Assembly (NCBI GenBank): GCA_910577755.1
Contig: CAJTNL010000001.1
Coordinates: forward strand, 82,566 to 146,565
Source: an uncultured Eubacteriales bacterium
GTDB lineage: Bacteria; Bacillota; Clostridia; Oscillospirales; Acutalibacteraceae
Reading direction: 5' to 3'
DNA length: 64,000 bases
In this document: positions 1 to 9,133 of the stretch, one piece after another
How positions within the stretch are numbered: position 1 is the first letter of the stretch
Layout of the letters: each line of letters begins with the position of its first letter
Made by a program: the position numbers and the translations under genes
Notes under the pieces: generated by a model
Databases searched by the model: none
Seen by the model: the letters and a program-made list of their open reading frames with translations, nothing else
Told to the model about the DNA's origin: nothing

Positions 1-1183
1 TACATTTCACAAATACCGTCATGGTGGCATGAGGGGCCGATTCAATGGGATTCATATTCTCGTCATAGATTTCATCCAGCATAATATTAAATGGTTTCTC
101 TCCTGGCTCGAGTATATCTGCAATGTCACCTCGGAAAAAACGGTTGCGCTGCGTAAGCCGTAGGATTCCGTTTTCCCATCCTTCGCACAGAGCAATCACA
201 TCATAATGACGTACATATCCCCCGTTTTCATATACTTGTCCCGGCTCATTACCAAAATAAAAACCAGTACTGTATTCTCTATGACTAATTTTATCCAGCT
301 CTTCCACAATCCATGGAGAAACCGGTCTGTCCGGATTGTTTATATACTCATCAATTGCATGACGATACGCATTTGTAGTAACAGCAACATAATAAGCCGA
401 TTTGGCTCTTCCTTCTATTTTCAAGCTAGTAATACCAGCTTTCACCAACTCTGGAATATGTTCAATCATACACATATCTCGAGAATTAAAAATATATGTA
501 CCCTCATCATCCTCTATGATATCCATCTGTTCACCGGGACGTTTCTTCTCCACTAGCGCATAGTTCCAACGGCAAGACTGACAACAGTCTCCCCGATTCG
601 CATCTCTATTGGTTAAATAAGAAGACAACAGGCATCGTCCTGAAAATGCCATACACATTGCACCATGAACAAAAGCCTCAATATCTAAACCAGCAGGAAC
701 CTTTGCCCGTATTTCCGCAATATCCTCTAATGTCAGTTCCCTTGCCAGCACAACACGCTTTGCTCCCATGTCATACAATGCATTGGCCATTGCGTAATTC
801 ACAATGCCTGCCTGTGTAGAAACATGAATCTCTATGTCGGGCGCATATTTTTTTGCTAAATTTAATACCCCTAAATCTGTTACAATTACAGCATCTACCC
901 CCGCCGCCTTTACTGCTTCTAAAAATGCGGGCAGTCGTCCTATTTCATCATTGTGGGGCAACGTATTACAGGTTAAATATACGGGCACATTTTTTTTGTG
1001 GGCTTTTTGCACCGCCTTATGCAATTGTTCAATAGAAAAATTAGAAGACGATGTTCTCATGCCAAACTCTTGTCCGGCCAAATATACCGCATCTGCGCCA
1101 TAGGTCAGAGCCATATTCAGACGCTCCATATCACCCGCAGGGGATAATAACTCTATTTTAGAATTTCTTCTTTCGTATGCCAA
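1..1183 (-). CDS. U32 family peptidase / RNA hydroxylation-type protein, 3' end beyond window
   Basis: The reading frame runs from a TTG at 1181-1183 to the window edge, so the C-terminus is missing. A GGAG ribosome-binding site lies 7 bases before the TTG, and no ATG stands in frame near it. The product starts MAYERRNSKIELLSPAGD and contains LTYGADAVYLAG, which are hallmarks of the U32 (collagenase-like) family. It also carries the family's Cys-rich centre, with CQSCRW preceded by GRCLLSSYLTNRDANRGDC. Known members act as proteases or, as in E. coli RlhA, in 23S rRNA hydroxylation with these cysteines, so the substrate here is not decided by sequence. It follows mltG by 17 bases and is probably co-transcribed with it. 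Confidence 0.9.
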   Translation of the reverse strand, partial: MAYERRNSKIELLSPAGDMERLNMALTYGADAVYLAGQEFGMRTSSSNFSIEQLHKAVQKAHKKNVPVYLTCNTLPHNDEIGRLPAFLEAVKAAGVDAVIVTDLGVLNLAKKYAPDIEIHVSTQAGIVNYAMANALYDMGAKRVVLARELTLEDIAEIRAKVPAGLDIEAFVHGAMCMAFSGRCLLSSYLTNRDANRGDCCQSCRWNYALVEKKRPGEQMDIIEDDEGTYIFNSRDMCMIEHIPELVKAGITSLKIEGRAKSAYYVAVTTNAYRHAIDEYINNPDRPVSPWIVEELDKISHREYSTGFYFGNEPGQVYENGGYVRHYDVIALCEGWENGILRLTQRNRFFRGDIADILEPGEKPFNIMLDEIYDENMNPIESAPHATMTVFVKC

Positions 1184-1200
1184 CTGAATTCTCCTTCACT

Positions 1201-2571
1201 TTATACAAGTCCTAACTCAAGCAATTTTTGATTATGCTCTTCTAATGTTTTGGAATAATAAGCCTGACCCTCTTTATGACAGAAATAATAGTAATCAGTA
1301 GTTCTTGGATTTAACGCAGCCTGAATAGCGTCCATACCAGGATTGCAAATTGGCCCCGGAGGTATACCCTCTAATTGATAGGTATTATACCGGCTTACAA
1401 ACTTTTCTGCTTGGTCCGCAGGTACATCCTCTTTGGTATGATATGGATACCATACTGTTGGGTCAGAATCTAATGTTTTAATACCCGTTTCTTCAACATG
1501 ATTAAGACGGTTATGAAACACCGATGAAATCATGTACATATCATTCACATCAGCAGCCTCCGCTTGAATCATAGAAGCCAGCGTCATGACCTGATCCATT
1601 GTCAAATTCATCGACGCAGCCTTATCCCGCATTTCTTGTGTAATTTTCGCTTTATAATTATTGAGCATTTTACTTAATGCGTCAATTGGATTTTCACCTG
1701 TATAGAAATCGTAACTATCCGGAAATAAATAACCTTCCAGCAAATAATATCGTTCCTTATCATTTGTAATTTCCTTAATTACTGCGTAGATATCAAAGTA
1801 TTCTGCATTATTTGCGGTAGTTAATATTTCGTCTACGGTACAAATACCATGGTCTTCTAGCAACTGGGCGATCTGAAGTACGCTCATACCCTCTGTAATC
1901 GCAATTCTTGTTGTTTCATTGTCCAAACGATTTAAATTGGATTGCATGTGGTTAATTAACGCTTCATAATCCATATTTTGCTCTACTTCATAAATACCAT
2001 ATTGATAAAAATTATCAGATTTTGTAACTTTAGAATACAGAGTGAAGAAATTTGGTTTATTGATAACGCCATTTTCATATAAAATTTGCCCTACCTGTGC
2101 GCCGGTTGCATTTCGTGGAATCTGTACCTGTACCTTACCGCTTTCGCGCCCAACCGCCACCATATCATTAAAATTAATTCTAAAAAATTGGGCAATGCTA
2201 AAACTAACAAGTAAAATCATTGCTACCCATGTCCAGAAAAACACCCGTTTATTTCTTCGGGCGCGTTTTTTCATTTGTTTTTTCTGCCCTTTAGGCAGAG
2301 GAAGATGCTGATTCTGTTTTTCTTTAGACTCAGTCAGAATTTTTTGACCACTGTGGCTTTCAATATTCTCTGCTTGCTCTAACTCCGTCTGTAGTACGGA
2401 ATCTAATGAAAATATATTGGAAGTATCGTTACCAATATCATCTAAACCAGGAATATTCAACTCAAACTCCTGCCGTTTTCTTTCTTGATATTCTCTCAAA
2501 CTTTTTTCCAACGTATCTTGATTTTTTGTGTTTTTACGTTCATCACGATCCCTTTTTTGATCATCACACAT
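1201..2571 (-). CDS. mltG: Endolytic murein transglycosylase MltG (YceG-like)
   Basis: 456 residues. The N-terminal 105 residues are charged and cytoplasmic. One transmembrane helix follows (about 108-128, FFWTWVAMILLVSFSIAQFF), then an extracellular YceG/MltG domain. The catalytic segment is recognisable as LASMIQAEA with the downstream SSVFHNRL and the late IPPGPICNPG motif. MltG cleaves nascent peptidoglycan strands and terminates glycan elongation at the membrane. Start is the ATG at 2571 behind GGGGAGG. The long acidic/basic cytoplasmic extension is typical for Gram-positive homologues. It lies 13 bases after the 5-formyl-THF cyclo-ligase gene in an apparent operon. Confidence 0.93.
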   Translation of the reverse strand: MCDDQKRDRDERKNTKNQDTLEKSLREYQERKRQEFELNIPGLDDIGNDTSNIFSLDSVLQTELEQAENIESHSGQKILTESKEKQNQHLPLPKGQKKQMKKRARRNKRVFFWTWVAMILLVSFSIAQFFRINFNDMVAVGRESGKVQVQIPRNATGAQVGQILYENGVINKPNFFTLYSKVTKSDNFYQYGIYEVEQNMDYEALINHMQSNLNRLDNETTRIAITEGMSVLQIAQLLEDHGICTVDEILTTANNAEYFDIYAVIKEITNDKERYYLLEGYLFPDSYDFYTGENPIDALSKMLNNYKAKITQEMRDKAASMNLTMDQVMTLASMIQAEAADVNDMYMISSVFHNRLNHVEETGIKTLDSDPTVWYPYHTKEDVPADQAEKFVSRYNTYQLEGIPPGPICNPGMDAIQAALNPRTTDYYYFCHKEGQAYYSKTLEEHNQKLLELGLV

Positions 2572-2584
2572 TGCAATCCTCCCC

Positions 2585-3187
2585 TTACTGCTTATTCTCG
2601 TTTCTTCGGATATAATTTTCTGTTACGAGAATATCTACCGGACGGTCAAAATAGCCGTGAGGCAGTTCGTATTGTATGCAGCTTGTATAACAGATACCAA
2701 CAGTTACACTTTCATATCTTGATAAAAAACGGTCATAATATCCCATACCATAACCCAACCTATAACCTTTGGCATCAAACGAAAGACCAGGCACAATACA
2801 AAAACCATGAGATAAATCCGTAACCATTTCACAAGAGTCTATTTTAGGTTCTAATAAACCGAAAGTAGCTTTTTCAAGATCATGAAAAGAAGTGATATAG
2901 TAAAATTCCATTTGAACGGTTTCCACTGCACACACAGGCGCGGCAACGCGTTTACCATCCGCCCATGCGCGTTTAACAATTTCAAATGTATCCACCTCTA
3001 TAGGCTTGCTGATATACAAAAAAACTGTATCCGCCTGATGATATTCAGGCAAATTAAATAAATGCCTGCGAATACGCGCATCCATTTTGCGTTTCTTAGC
3101 AGGCTGCATTGCTTCTCTGATATTGCGGTACTTTAATCGGAGATTTTTTTTCAATTGTTTAATATTTTTTAAATTTTTTACTGACAT
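2585..3187 (-). CDS. 5-formyltetrahydrofolate cyclo-ligase
   Basis: 200 residues, normal for the family. It converts 5-formyl-THF to 5,10-methenyl-THF using ATP. The signature GYRLGYGMGYYDRFL (about residues 140-155) is the conserved nucleotide/folate-binding segment, and the N-terminus (LRLKYRNIREAM) is also typical. The ATG at 3187 overlaps the end of the upstream PfpI-like gene by 10 bases, which suggests translational coupling. The placement with tmk and thyX makes biochemical sense: all three touch folate or dTMP metabolism, since ThyX uses methylene-THF. Confidence 0.92.
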   Translation of the reverse strand: MSVKNLKNIKQLKKNLRLKYRNIREAMQPAKKRKMDARIRRHLFNLPEYHQADTVFLYISKPIEVDTFEIVKRAWADGKRVAAPVCAVETVQMEFYYITSFHDLEKATFGLLEPKIDSCEMVTDLSHGFCIVPGLSFDAKGYRLGYGMGYYDRFLSRYESVTVGICYTSCIQYELPHGYFDRPVDILVTENYIRRNENKQ

Positions 3188-3723
3188 TGCATCGACTTCC
3201 TTATGAAATTGGTTTTTTCAGTACCACACAACAATTCCGCTAGCTTAAATGCAAATTCCACTGCAACACCTGCTCCTCTTGCGGTAACAATCTTTTGGTC
3301 GCAACATACATGTAGCGGCGAATACTGTGCACCAATTAAGTCCTTTTCAAACCCGTCAAAGCAAGTTGCCGTAACACCATCAAGCATATTCCAACACCCC
3401 AAAACAGACGGTGCGGCACAAATTGCACCGATATAAACGCCATACTGTCTGCAATGCTCTAAAACAGACCTTACGATATTTGAGCTTTTCAAGTTAAGCG
3501 TACCCGGCATACCGCCCGGCAATATCACCATCTCAAGTTGGTCGGTATTTACTTTCTCCTGCATAATATCCGCTATTACTGTAATGCCATGTGAACCTGT
3601 AACTGTAAGATTTGGTGTTCCCACAGCAACGGTTACCACTTCCAATTCCGCTCTTCGCAAAATATCAATAGGCGTAATAGCCTCTATTTCTTCAAAACCG
3701 TCCGCTAAAAACACATAAATCAT
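3178..3723 (-). CDS. DJ-1/PfpI family protein
   Basis: 181 residues starting MIYVFLADGFEEIEAITPIDILRRA, the classic DJ-1/ThiJ N-terminus with the conserved Glu. The nucleophile elbow AICAAPSVLG supplies the reactive Cys. Family members are deglycase-like, chaperone or amidotransferase-related enzymes; the automatic label 'ThiJ' does not prove a thiamine role. The gene lies 4 bases after tmk and overlaps the folate cyclo-ligase gene, so it belongs to this minus-strand operon. Confidence 0.9.
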   Translation of the reverse strand: MIYVFLADGFEEIEAITPIDILRRAELEVVTVAVGTPNLTVTGSHGITVIADIMQEKVNTDQLEMVILPGGMPGTLNLKSSNIVRSVLEHCRQYGVYIGAICAAPSVLGCWNMLDGVTATCFDGFEKDLIGAQYSPLHVCCDQKIVTARGAGVAVEFAFKLAELLCGTEKTNFIRKSMQCQ

Positions 3724-3727
3724 GATC

Positions 3728-4408
3728 TTATATTCCTTTTCGGTTGTTATTACGAGTAATTATATCTATTATTTCCAGATGAATTTTTTCAATGGATTTA
3801 AGTTGTCCACAATCAACACATGTAATCACATGCCATCCTAACCTTTGTGCACTGTATAGCGCAGCCTTTCTGCATCTATCCAAAAAATCTGTATTCCTTT
3901 CATGAATATCTTTTTTCATTTCATCGCCATTATACCGCTGATTCATTAAAATTTGTGACACTTTAGGAGGCATATCCAGATAAACTACAATATCCGGCTG
4001 CGGCAACTGTAATTTATTATACTCATAATCCTGTAACCAATCAATAAATACGTCCCAATCCTTTTGAGGTAACTTAGTCAACTGATAAATCAAATTTGAT
4101 GTCACATAACGGTCAGCAACAATATAAATTCCATTCGCATGATCCTGCTTCCAAAACCTTTGGTAGCTTGCATAACGGTCTACCGCATAAAAAGACGCCG
4201 CTGCATAAGGGCTGACACAATTGGGATCGGCGCCAAAAGCACCGCTTAAATACATTTTGACTAATGCGGCCGAATCCTGATTATAATCGGGAAAGGTAAT
4301 ATGGCGATATTCCATTTGTTGTTTTTTTAAATACCTACACAATTGCTCCGTTTGGGTTGCTTTACCGCTACCATCTAGCCCCTCTATTACAATCAATGAG
4401 TTATTCAT
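3728..4408 (-). CDS. tmk: Thymidylate kinase
   Basis: 226 residues from the ATG at 4408; an open frame continues 33 bases further upstream, but that part lies inside thyX. Tmk phosphorylates dTMP to dTDP. The P-loop is GLDGSGKATQ (residues 9-18), followed by the family's FP motif (HITFPDY) and DRY motif (ADRYVTSN). The ATG overlaps the end of thyX (ATG within GATGAATAA), so the two genes for making dTMP and dTDP are translationally coupled. Not the LID-arginine-rich E. coli type in any obvious way. Confidence 0.92.
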   Translation of the reverse strand: MNNSLIVIEGLDGSGKATQTEQLCRYLKKQQMEYRHITFPDYNQDSAALVKMYLSGAFGADPNCVSPYAAASFYAVDRYASYQRFWKQDHANGIYIVADRYVTSNLIYQLTKLPQKDWDVFIDWLQDYEYNKLQLPQPDIVVYLDMPPKVSQILMNQRYNGDEMKKDIHERNTDFLDRCRKAALYSAQRLGWHVITCVDCGQLKSIEKIHLEIIDIITRNNNRKGI

Positions 4409-5186
4409 CAATTTCCTCTCCGAGCGTACCAAAAAATGCACGTACCTGCTCTATTTCACCGCAGGTCATCTTTCCCTCTGAACACGCTCCTCTTACACAG
4501 GAAGGACCTGCTTTTGAAAATAAATGAGGGGCCGCCCTCTTTACAAGGCGCAGCATTTGGATAGCAACATCACGTATTTCCCATTGTGCACGACTACAAC
4601 CGCGCAGCTCAAAAAAATTCATTAAAGACCGTGCGTTCATGGTCACAATCATTTTAGTGGCACATGCGTTTGGCAAAACAAAACGCGCATCTTCAATGGC
4701 CTGCTTTTGAGCAATACGATTAGCCGTATTTTCATCCTTGCCTTTTTCCATTAAAGTTTTTTTATGCTTTTCAGTCAAAATTTTTGTAATAGATTTGTAA
4801 TGACGCTGATCTTCTTCCATAGCCCGAAGAAATTCCTCTTTTGCTTCGGGAATTGCCGCAATTGCCGGCGGAAGCACATATTCAAAATTCTCTTCACTTA
4901 CATATCGTTGACTTTGTACACTAAAAGATGCAATCCGGTGACGTGTAATTTGAGCTAATAATGCACGGGAAACATCTTCAATACCAAAAGTAAATGTAGC
5001 GTGTTCAATAGGACTTTCGTGTCCTAGTTCAGACAGCATATCTATAAAAGAAGAAACTTTTTCCTCTGTTAAACCTTCCTTGATTGTTTCGATGGAAACA
5101 GGCGAATAACATAATTTAGCCGCAGCGGCAATATGCAGCTCCGGCTGCGGCGTATAAGCCAATAAGGAAACTATTGCCATAATCAC
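4401..5186 (-). CDS. thyX: Flavin-dependent thymidylate synthase ThyX
   Basis: 261 residues (259 if the second ATG is used). It methylates dUMP to dTMP with methylene-THF, FAD and NADPH. The ThyX signature RHRxxSxxxxSxR is present as RHRIASFSVQSQR (about residues 80-92). The C-terminal half carries the conserved NARSLMNFFELR and AQWEIR segments. No thyA is visible in the window. The gene begins the thyX-tmk-pfpI-FTCL-mltG-U32 run; the 310-base gap upstream contains only hairpins. Confidence 0.95.
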   Translation of the reverse strand: MIMAIVSLLAYTPQPELHIAAAAKLCYSPVSIETIKEGLTEEKVSSFIDMLSELGHESPIEHATFTFGIEDVSRALLAQITRHRIASFSVQSQRYVSEENFEYVLPPAIAAIPEAKEEFLRAMEEDQRHYKSITKILTEKHKKTLMEKGKDENTANRIAQKQAIEDARFVLPNACATKMIVTMNARSLMNFFELRGCSRAQWEIRDVAIQMLRLVKRAAPHLFSKAGPSCVRGACSEGKMTCGEIEQVRAFFGTLGEEIDE

Positions 5187-5496
5187 TCCCCCTTTTTCCC
5201 AAAATAAAATATTTTTAAATAATCGTTATTATATCATATATTTTTTTATCGGGCAATAGCGTGGATTTATCAATTGAAAATCAATATTAGAGAATCATTT
5301 TAACACAATCGGTAAATAATAAACTAGGATGGCAAAATTCCGAAATGAAATCAAAAAATGTCATATGACGTACTGTTTGTTCAATGCGTTTTTTGAACCC
5401 AAAAGACACGCTCCGTTTATCAAGGAGCGTGTCTTTTACATAAAACCATAAAAAGCAATTACTGACTCATATTACTTATGAAATCAATAATTGCTT
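5187..5496. other. Intergenic gap with two hairpins
   Basis: No convincing gene. Besides the terminator at 5401-5437, a second inverted repeat (AAAAGCAATTA near 5453 with TAATTGCTTTT near 5487) directly follows agrB. The remainder is AT-rich and probably holds the thyX promoter. Confidence 0.5.
5401..5437 (-). terminator. Rho-independent terminator of the agr operon
   Basis: A perfect 14-base stem (AAAAGACACGCTCC / GGAGCGTGTCTTTT) with a 9-base loop and flanking A/T runs. It lies downstream of agrB on the minus strand and could also work in the other direction. Confidence 0.85.
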
Positions 5497-6096
5497 TTAT
5501 GTAACCATCTCTTTTTTAGATAACCACTCAACAATCTTAGAAATCCCAACTAAAATTGTAGTAGCAGCAACCGCTAACATAATGAATATGGCATAGAGAT
5601 GGGTTTGTGCGAAACAGCATAAAATCGCAAAGAAAACACTGTATATACTAAGGATACTTTTCACCATCGCCTTACATTTTATCACTTCAGGCTCAGACAA
5701 CGGTTTGTTTTTATCCTCAACTGGAGCTATCAACAAAAGTGTCAAGGCACAACATGCAAAAATAATTGTAATAATAAGTAATTGTAGTACATTGCTCACA
5801 AAAACACCGAGAAAAACGCTGCCTGCAAATAGCAGTACCGAACTTACATAACATTTCAAATGGCTGCCAGCATGAAAGCCACCCGAAAAAGTACGTAATG
5901 GAATAAAAAATAAGAGGTAAAGAATAGTTTCAATAATACTTTGAAAAATTGCACCGATAATCAAACATGTTACAATCCCTAACACCTGTGATAGCATCAA
6001 AGCAAATGCAAATTCGAAAAATTCTGATTCATCTTTCGAAATAATATTCCGTTTCACAGATGCCGTTACACATTTTTTAGCAAATTTAGTAATCAT
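5497..6096 (-). CDS. agrB: AgrB-type membrane endopeptidase
   Basis: 199 residues with about five hydrophobic segments. AgrB family proteins cleave the AgrD propeptide and form the thiolactone autoinducer in the membrane. The active-site region RTFSGGFHAGSHLKCYVSS gives His75 and Cys82, the same seven-residue spacing as the catalytic pair in S. aureus AgrB. It lies downstream of agrD rather than upstream, so the order here is A-C-D-B. The gap to agrD is 278 bases and may carry its own regulation. Confidence 0.92.
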   Translation of the reverse strand: MITKFAKKCVTASVKRNIISKDESEFFEFAFALMLSQVLGIVTCLIIGAIFQSIIETILYLLFFIPLRTFSGGFHAGSHLKCYVSSVLLFAGSVFLGVFVSNVLQLLIITIIFACCALTLLLIAPVEDKNKPLSEPEVIKCKAMVKSILSIYSVFFAILCCFAQTHLYAIFIMLAVAATTILVGISKIVEWLSKKEMVT

Positions 6097-6374
6097 AATT
6101 CAACCAATAATCAATTTGATAAGTTTTATATACATGTTGCATAGAGTAATTTTGTGCGCCTAAATGTGCACTGCATTCTTTTTAATTTTATAAATCACTT
6201 TGCGATTGATGTCCATCACTCTTAACGGTTTTTCTACAGTAAACCGCCGTAAAACATTTCGAACATACCTAACCTTATGCTGTCAAAAGTTTCTGTATGT
6301 GTTCTGCTTTTTCCAAACGGTATAAATTTCTTCATACACTTTATACTTTTACCGAACTAATGTTATAATACCGA
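6097..6374. other. agrD-agrB intergenic region
   Basis: No recognised gene. On the minus strand a 33-codon frame (6335 down to 6234, MKKFIPFGKS...) lacks a clear ribosome-binding site. Near 6206-6235 the minus strand reads GGCGGTTTA, ten bases, then ACCGTTAAG. This resembles the direct repeats bound by LytTR regulators such as AgrA (typical half-site ACNGTTAAG), but the spacing is shorter than usual. Confidence 0.3.
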
Positions 6375-6512
6375 TTATTTTTGGAATCTTTTCGGAACAG
6401 CCGGTACCTTTGGCTGATGCAACAAGAATGAACAAGCAGAATTTACATTGGTGATCGCTACTTTTGCCGCCGCGCCTGTTGCGACTTTCATTACTTTGTC
6501 TGTAAATTTCAT
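6375..6512 (-). CDS. agrD: AgrD-like cyclic peptide autoinducer precursor
   Basis: 45 residues, ATG at 6512 behind AAGGAGG. The N-terminal half (MKFTDKVMKVATGAAAKVA) is an amphipathic leader. The core is SACSFLLHQPKVPAVP and the tail is basic (KRFQK). The Cys followed by four residues and then HQPKVP matches clostridial cyclic-lactone autoinducer precursors; the predicted ring is Cys-Ser-Phe-Leu-Leu (inference). It lies between agrC and agrB, which fits its function fully. The tail is basic, unlike the acidic tail of staphylococcal AgrD. Confidence 0.92.
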   Translation of the reverse strand: MKFTDKVMKVATGAAAKVAITNVNSACSFLLHQPKVPAVPKRFQK

Positions 6513-6673
6513 AAAGTTTCCTCCTTAAATTTGTTTGGCTCTTATTACACTCAAGCCTACTAAAATTATAAAACAGAAACTGCATTTTTGATAAAAATGT
6601 CGTATTTTGCTTTTATTTGTGACTGAATCTGATTTCTATTAATAATTTGTTCATATTTATGGTCCACATACTG

Positions 6674-8005
6674 TTATTTTTGTTCCTTTTCCGCTGGTAT
6701 AGTAATAGCAAGCATAAACAAGGTATCCGTATAATCAATATTTACTATCCCCTTATATTTTTCAACGGTTCTTTTCACATTCTCTACGCCAAAGCCATGG
6801 TTTTTAGTATCTTTTTTGGTCGAAATCAATTTTTTATTCTGACATATAATCTGATTTTGTTTTGTATTTTCTATTATAATATTTAAAAGATCGCCGCTTC
6901 GTTTAATATATAACGATACCTTTTTTTCTTGGTTGATAATGTCCTTACATGCCCTTACTGCATTGTCTAAAGCATTTGCAAAAATAGTACAAGTATCCAT
7001 ATAGGTCAGTACGGATAAGTCGTTATATAAAATTTGCTTTTCAAAAGTAATACCATTTTCCCTGCAAATTCGTTCCTGTTCATATAGAATAACATCAAAT
7101 GCAGAATTATTGACGCCAAAACTAGAGGCATCCATTTGCTCATTCATCTGATCTTGTAACTCCTGTATATAGTTAAGTACCTTATCTTTATCATCTGTAT
7201 GGTACAAACGTTCTAAAGCAGTAATATGATTTTTAAAATCATGTAATTGTTTTCGGCTTTCATTAAGTCCTTTTTGAATTTGCTTATAATAATCTGCTTG
7301 AACACACTGCATCCTTTCCATTTCACGCAGTTGATTCTCTAACTCATATTTATGCAGATTTCTGTCATAAACAAAGAAAACAGCTATATTGCAAAGGATA
7401 AGCCCAAAGCATACAAGTGACATAACTATCTTTTGACCAGGCGTTGCTGGAACATAAAATTCCAACTTTACAATAAAAATAATATTTACTATTGTGACAA
7501 CTGGTAATATAAACAAAGCTAAAGATTCCTTACTAGCCTTTACATATTTTCTGCCGTTTATAAATATAAACAGAACCCATACAATGGTGAATAATAAAAT
7601 TTTGCTAATAATAGTCATCGCAAATTTGATTGTAATAAAACCTCCAATCGTATTGGTTATATTATCCTCAAATATCCAAGAGGTTACATTAACAACGAAA
7701 ACTTCTAGAAATACAGATAGAGCAGCAACCAAAATTGATAAGAAAAAACTTACGAATAACTTGCCCTTGTAAAAGCTAAAAGCCACAATAAAATTAAGAA
7801 TTATGGTAGCAATAACATTCAACCAATAAATTCCTAATACATTAATACAGGTTAATATGAGTCCGCAAATACAAATACTAACCATTTTTAGTATAATATT
7901 TCCTACTGACGTTTCCCATTTATCTAATAAAAAATGTTGAAACAACATAATTGCCGCAAAAAAATCACAACAACATAACAAAGATTGTATGATAAAATCA
8001 AACAT
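6674..8005 (-). CDS. agrC: AgrC-type sensor histidine kinase (GHKL)
   Basis: 443 residues. The first ~215 are six or seven hydrophobic helices forming the receptor. A linker helix follows, then the H-box QLHDFKNHI with His255 as likely phosphate acceptor. The GHKL ATPase domain shows the N-box (ALDNAVRAC) and the G-box NHGFGVENV. It should sense the processed AgrD peptide and phosphorylate the LytTR regulator encoded 135 bases upstream. The 160-base gap to agrD contains a TATAAT-like box on the minus strand near 6565, so agrDB may have an extra promoter. Confidence 0.92.
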   Translation of the reverse strand: MFDFIIQSLLCCCDFFAAIMLFQHFLLDKWETSVGNIILKMVSICICGLILTCINVLGIYWLNVIATIILNFIVAFSFYKGKLFVSFFLSILVAALSVFLEVFVVNVTSWIFEDNITNTIGGFITIKFAMTIISKILLFTIVWVLFIFINGRKYVKASKESLALFILPVVTIVNIIFIVKLEFYVPATPGQKIVMSLVCFGLILCNIAVFFVYDRNLHKYELENQLREMERMQCVQADYYKQIQKGLNESRKQLHDFKNHITALERLYHTDDKDKVLNYIQELQDQMNEQMDASSFGVNNSAFDVILYEQERICRENGITFEKQILYNDLSVLTYMDTCTIFANALDNAVRACKDIINQEKKVSLYIKRSGDLLNIIIENTKQNQIICQNKKLISTKKDTKNHGFGVENVKRTVEKYKGIVNIDYTDTLFMLAITIPAEKEQK

Positions 8006-8140
8006 ATATCCTCCAAAATAACTATCAACAATTGTTTTAATGCGGTAAAATAATTAACACATTCCAAGATTACTTTGGAATGTGTTAACAAAAGTGAATA
8101 GACACCATACTCAAGAATAAATAAAATTGTCACTTCGGTA

Positions 8141-8848
8141 TCATGATTCCTTTATGAACTTTTGGAATTTGAAATTAAAAGTTGACATTCTGTCTCGTGC
8201 CAATTTAATTTCAGTAGCATAATTTAATATAACCTTGGTTTTCGTGATACTTGTTACATAATCCAAATTTACGATATAACTCTTTTGCGGCATTTCAAAT
8301 TGTTCAGCCGGTAATAATGCCAATAATTCATTAAGCGAAACACCCGTTTCATATATCCGTTCTTTTGTATAAATCGTTCGTTTTCTATGGTAAGATTCTA
8401 TATAAATAATATTTTTAATTGATACAAAGCAATCCTCATATCCACTTTTGAACATTATTTTGCTGTTCTTCCTTTTAAACTGATCAATACTGGAAAGAAT
8501 TGCTTCATTAAACTTATCTTGCCTGATTGGTTTAAGTAAATATCTATGAGCATGTAAATGATACCCCTCAGCGGCATACTGCTCAAAAGACGTTGTTAAA
8601 ATAATCGTGGTATCCAATCCGTCTTTCACCAACTGTTTACCAATTTCGATACTGTTGACACCATTCTCCAGTTGTACATCCAAAAAAAGAATATCATACT
8701 GATTTTTAATACCCAGCAATTCCACTGAACTGCAAAACTCATCCAACTCGTAATCCACATCATTGTAAATGGCAAAAGTATCTAATTTATCACGAATAAT
8801 CAGTCTATGAATTTCTTCATCATCACAAACAGCTATTTTGAGTAACAA
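8141..8848 (-). CDS. agrA: AgrA-type LytTR response regulator
   Basis: 235 residues. An N-terminal receiver domain has the acidic pair DDEE (9-12) and phospho-acceptor Asp57 in LFLDVQL. A C-terminal LytTR DNA-binding domain follows (about 135-232, with YIESYHRK and FEMPQKSYIVNLDYV). The start is a TTG at 8848 with AAGGTG about 10 bases upstream; no ATG is in frame nearby. It is the first gene of the locus, upstream of agrC, so it is probably autoregulated. The 285-base leader up to prfB is AT-rich. Confidence 0.9.
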   Translation of the reverse strand: MLLKIAVCDDEEIHRLIIRDKLDTFAIYNDVDYELDEFCSSVELLGIKNQYDILFLDVQLENGVNSIEIGKQLVKDGLDTTIILTTSFEQYAAEGYHLHAHRYLLKPIRQDKFNEAILSSIDQFKRKNSKIMFKSGYEDCFVSIKNIIYIESYHRKRTIYTKERIYETGVSLNELLALLPAEQFEMPQKSYIVNLDYVTSITKTKVILNYATEIKLARDRMSTFNFKFQKFIKES

Positions 8849-9133
8849 TTTCAGTCAACACCTTTACAAAATTGAGCATCCATTGAATCTTTAATGAAAA
8901 TTATATGTTTGCAATTATATACGCTGCATTTATCAAGCTGCTTTTACATAGTTTTATGTATAAAGATTCATCGACAAAATACGACACATGCAACATGTCC
9001 ATTATATGTGTAAAACATTCACAAGTCAACATTTTTTAAATGATTTTGTCAAAAAAACAGCATCTCACAGCGGAATCAAGACGTTGTATGAAATACTGCG
9101 CATATGAATACCTGACAGTATACATTATATTTA

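Noticed and set aside
2485..2823. Plus-strand open frame opposite mltG and the folate gene
   Set aside because: Shadow of two well-supported minus-strand genes.
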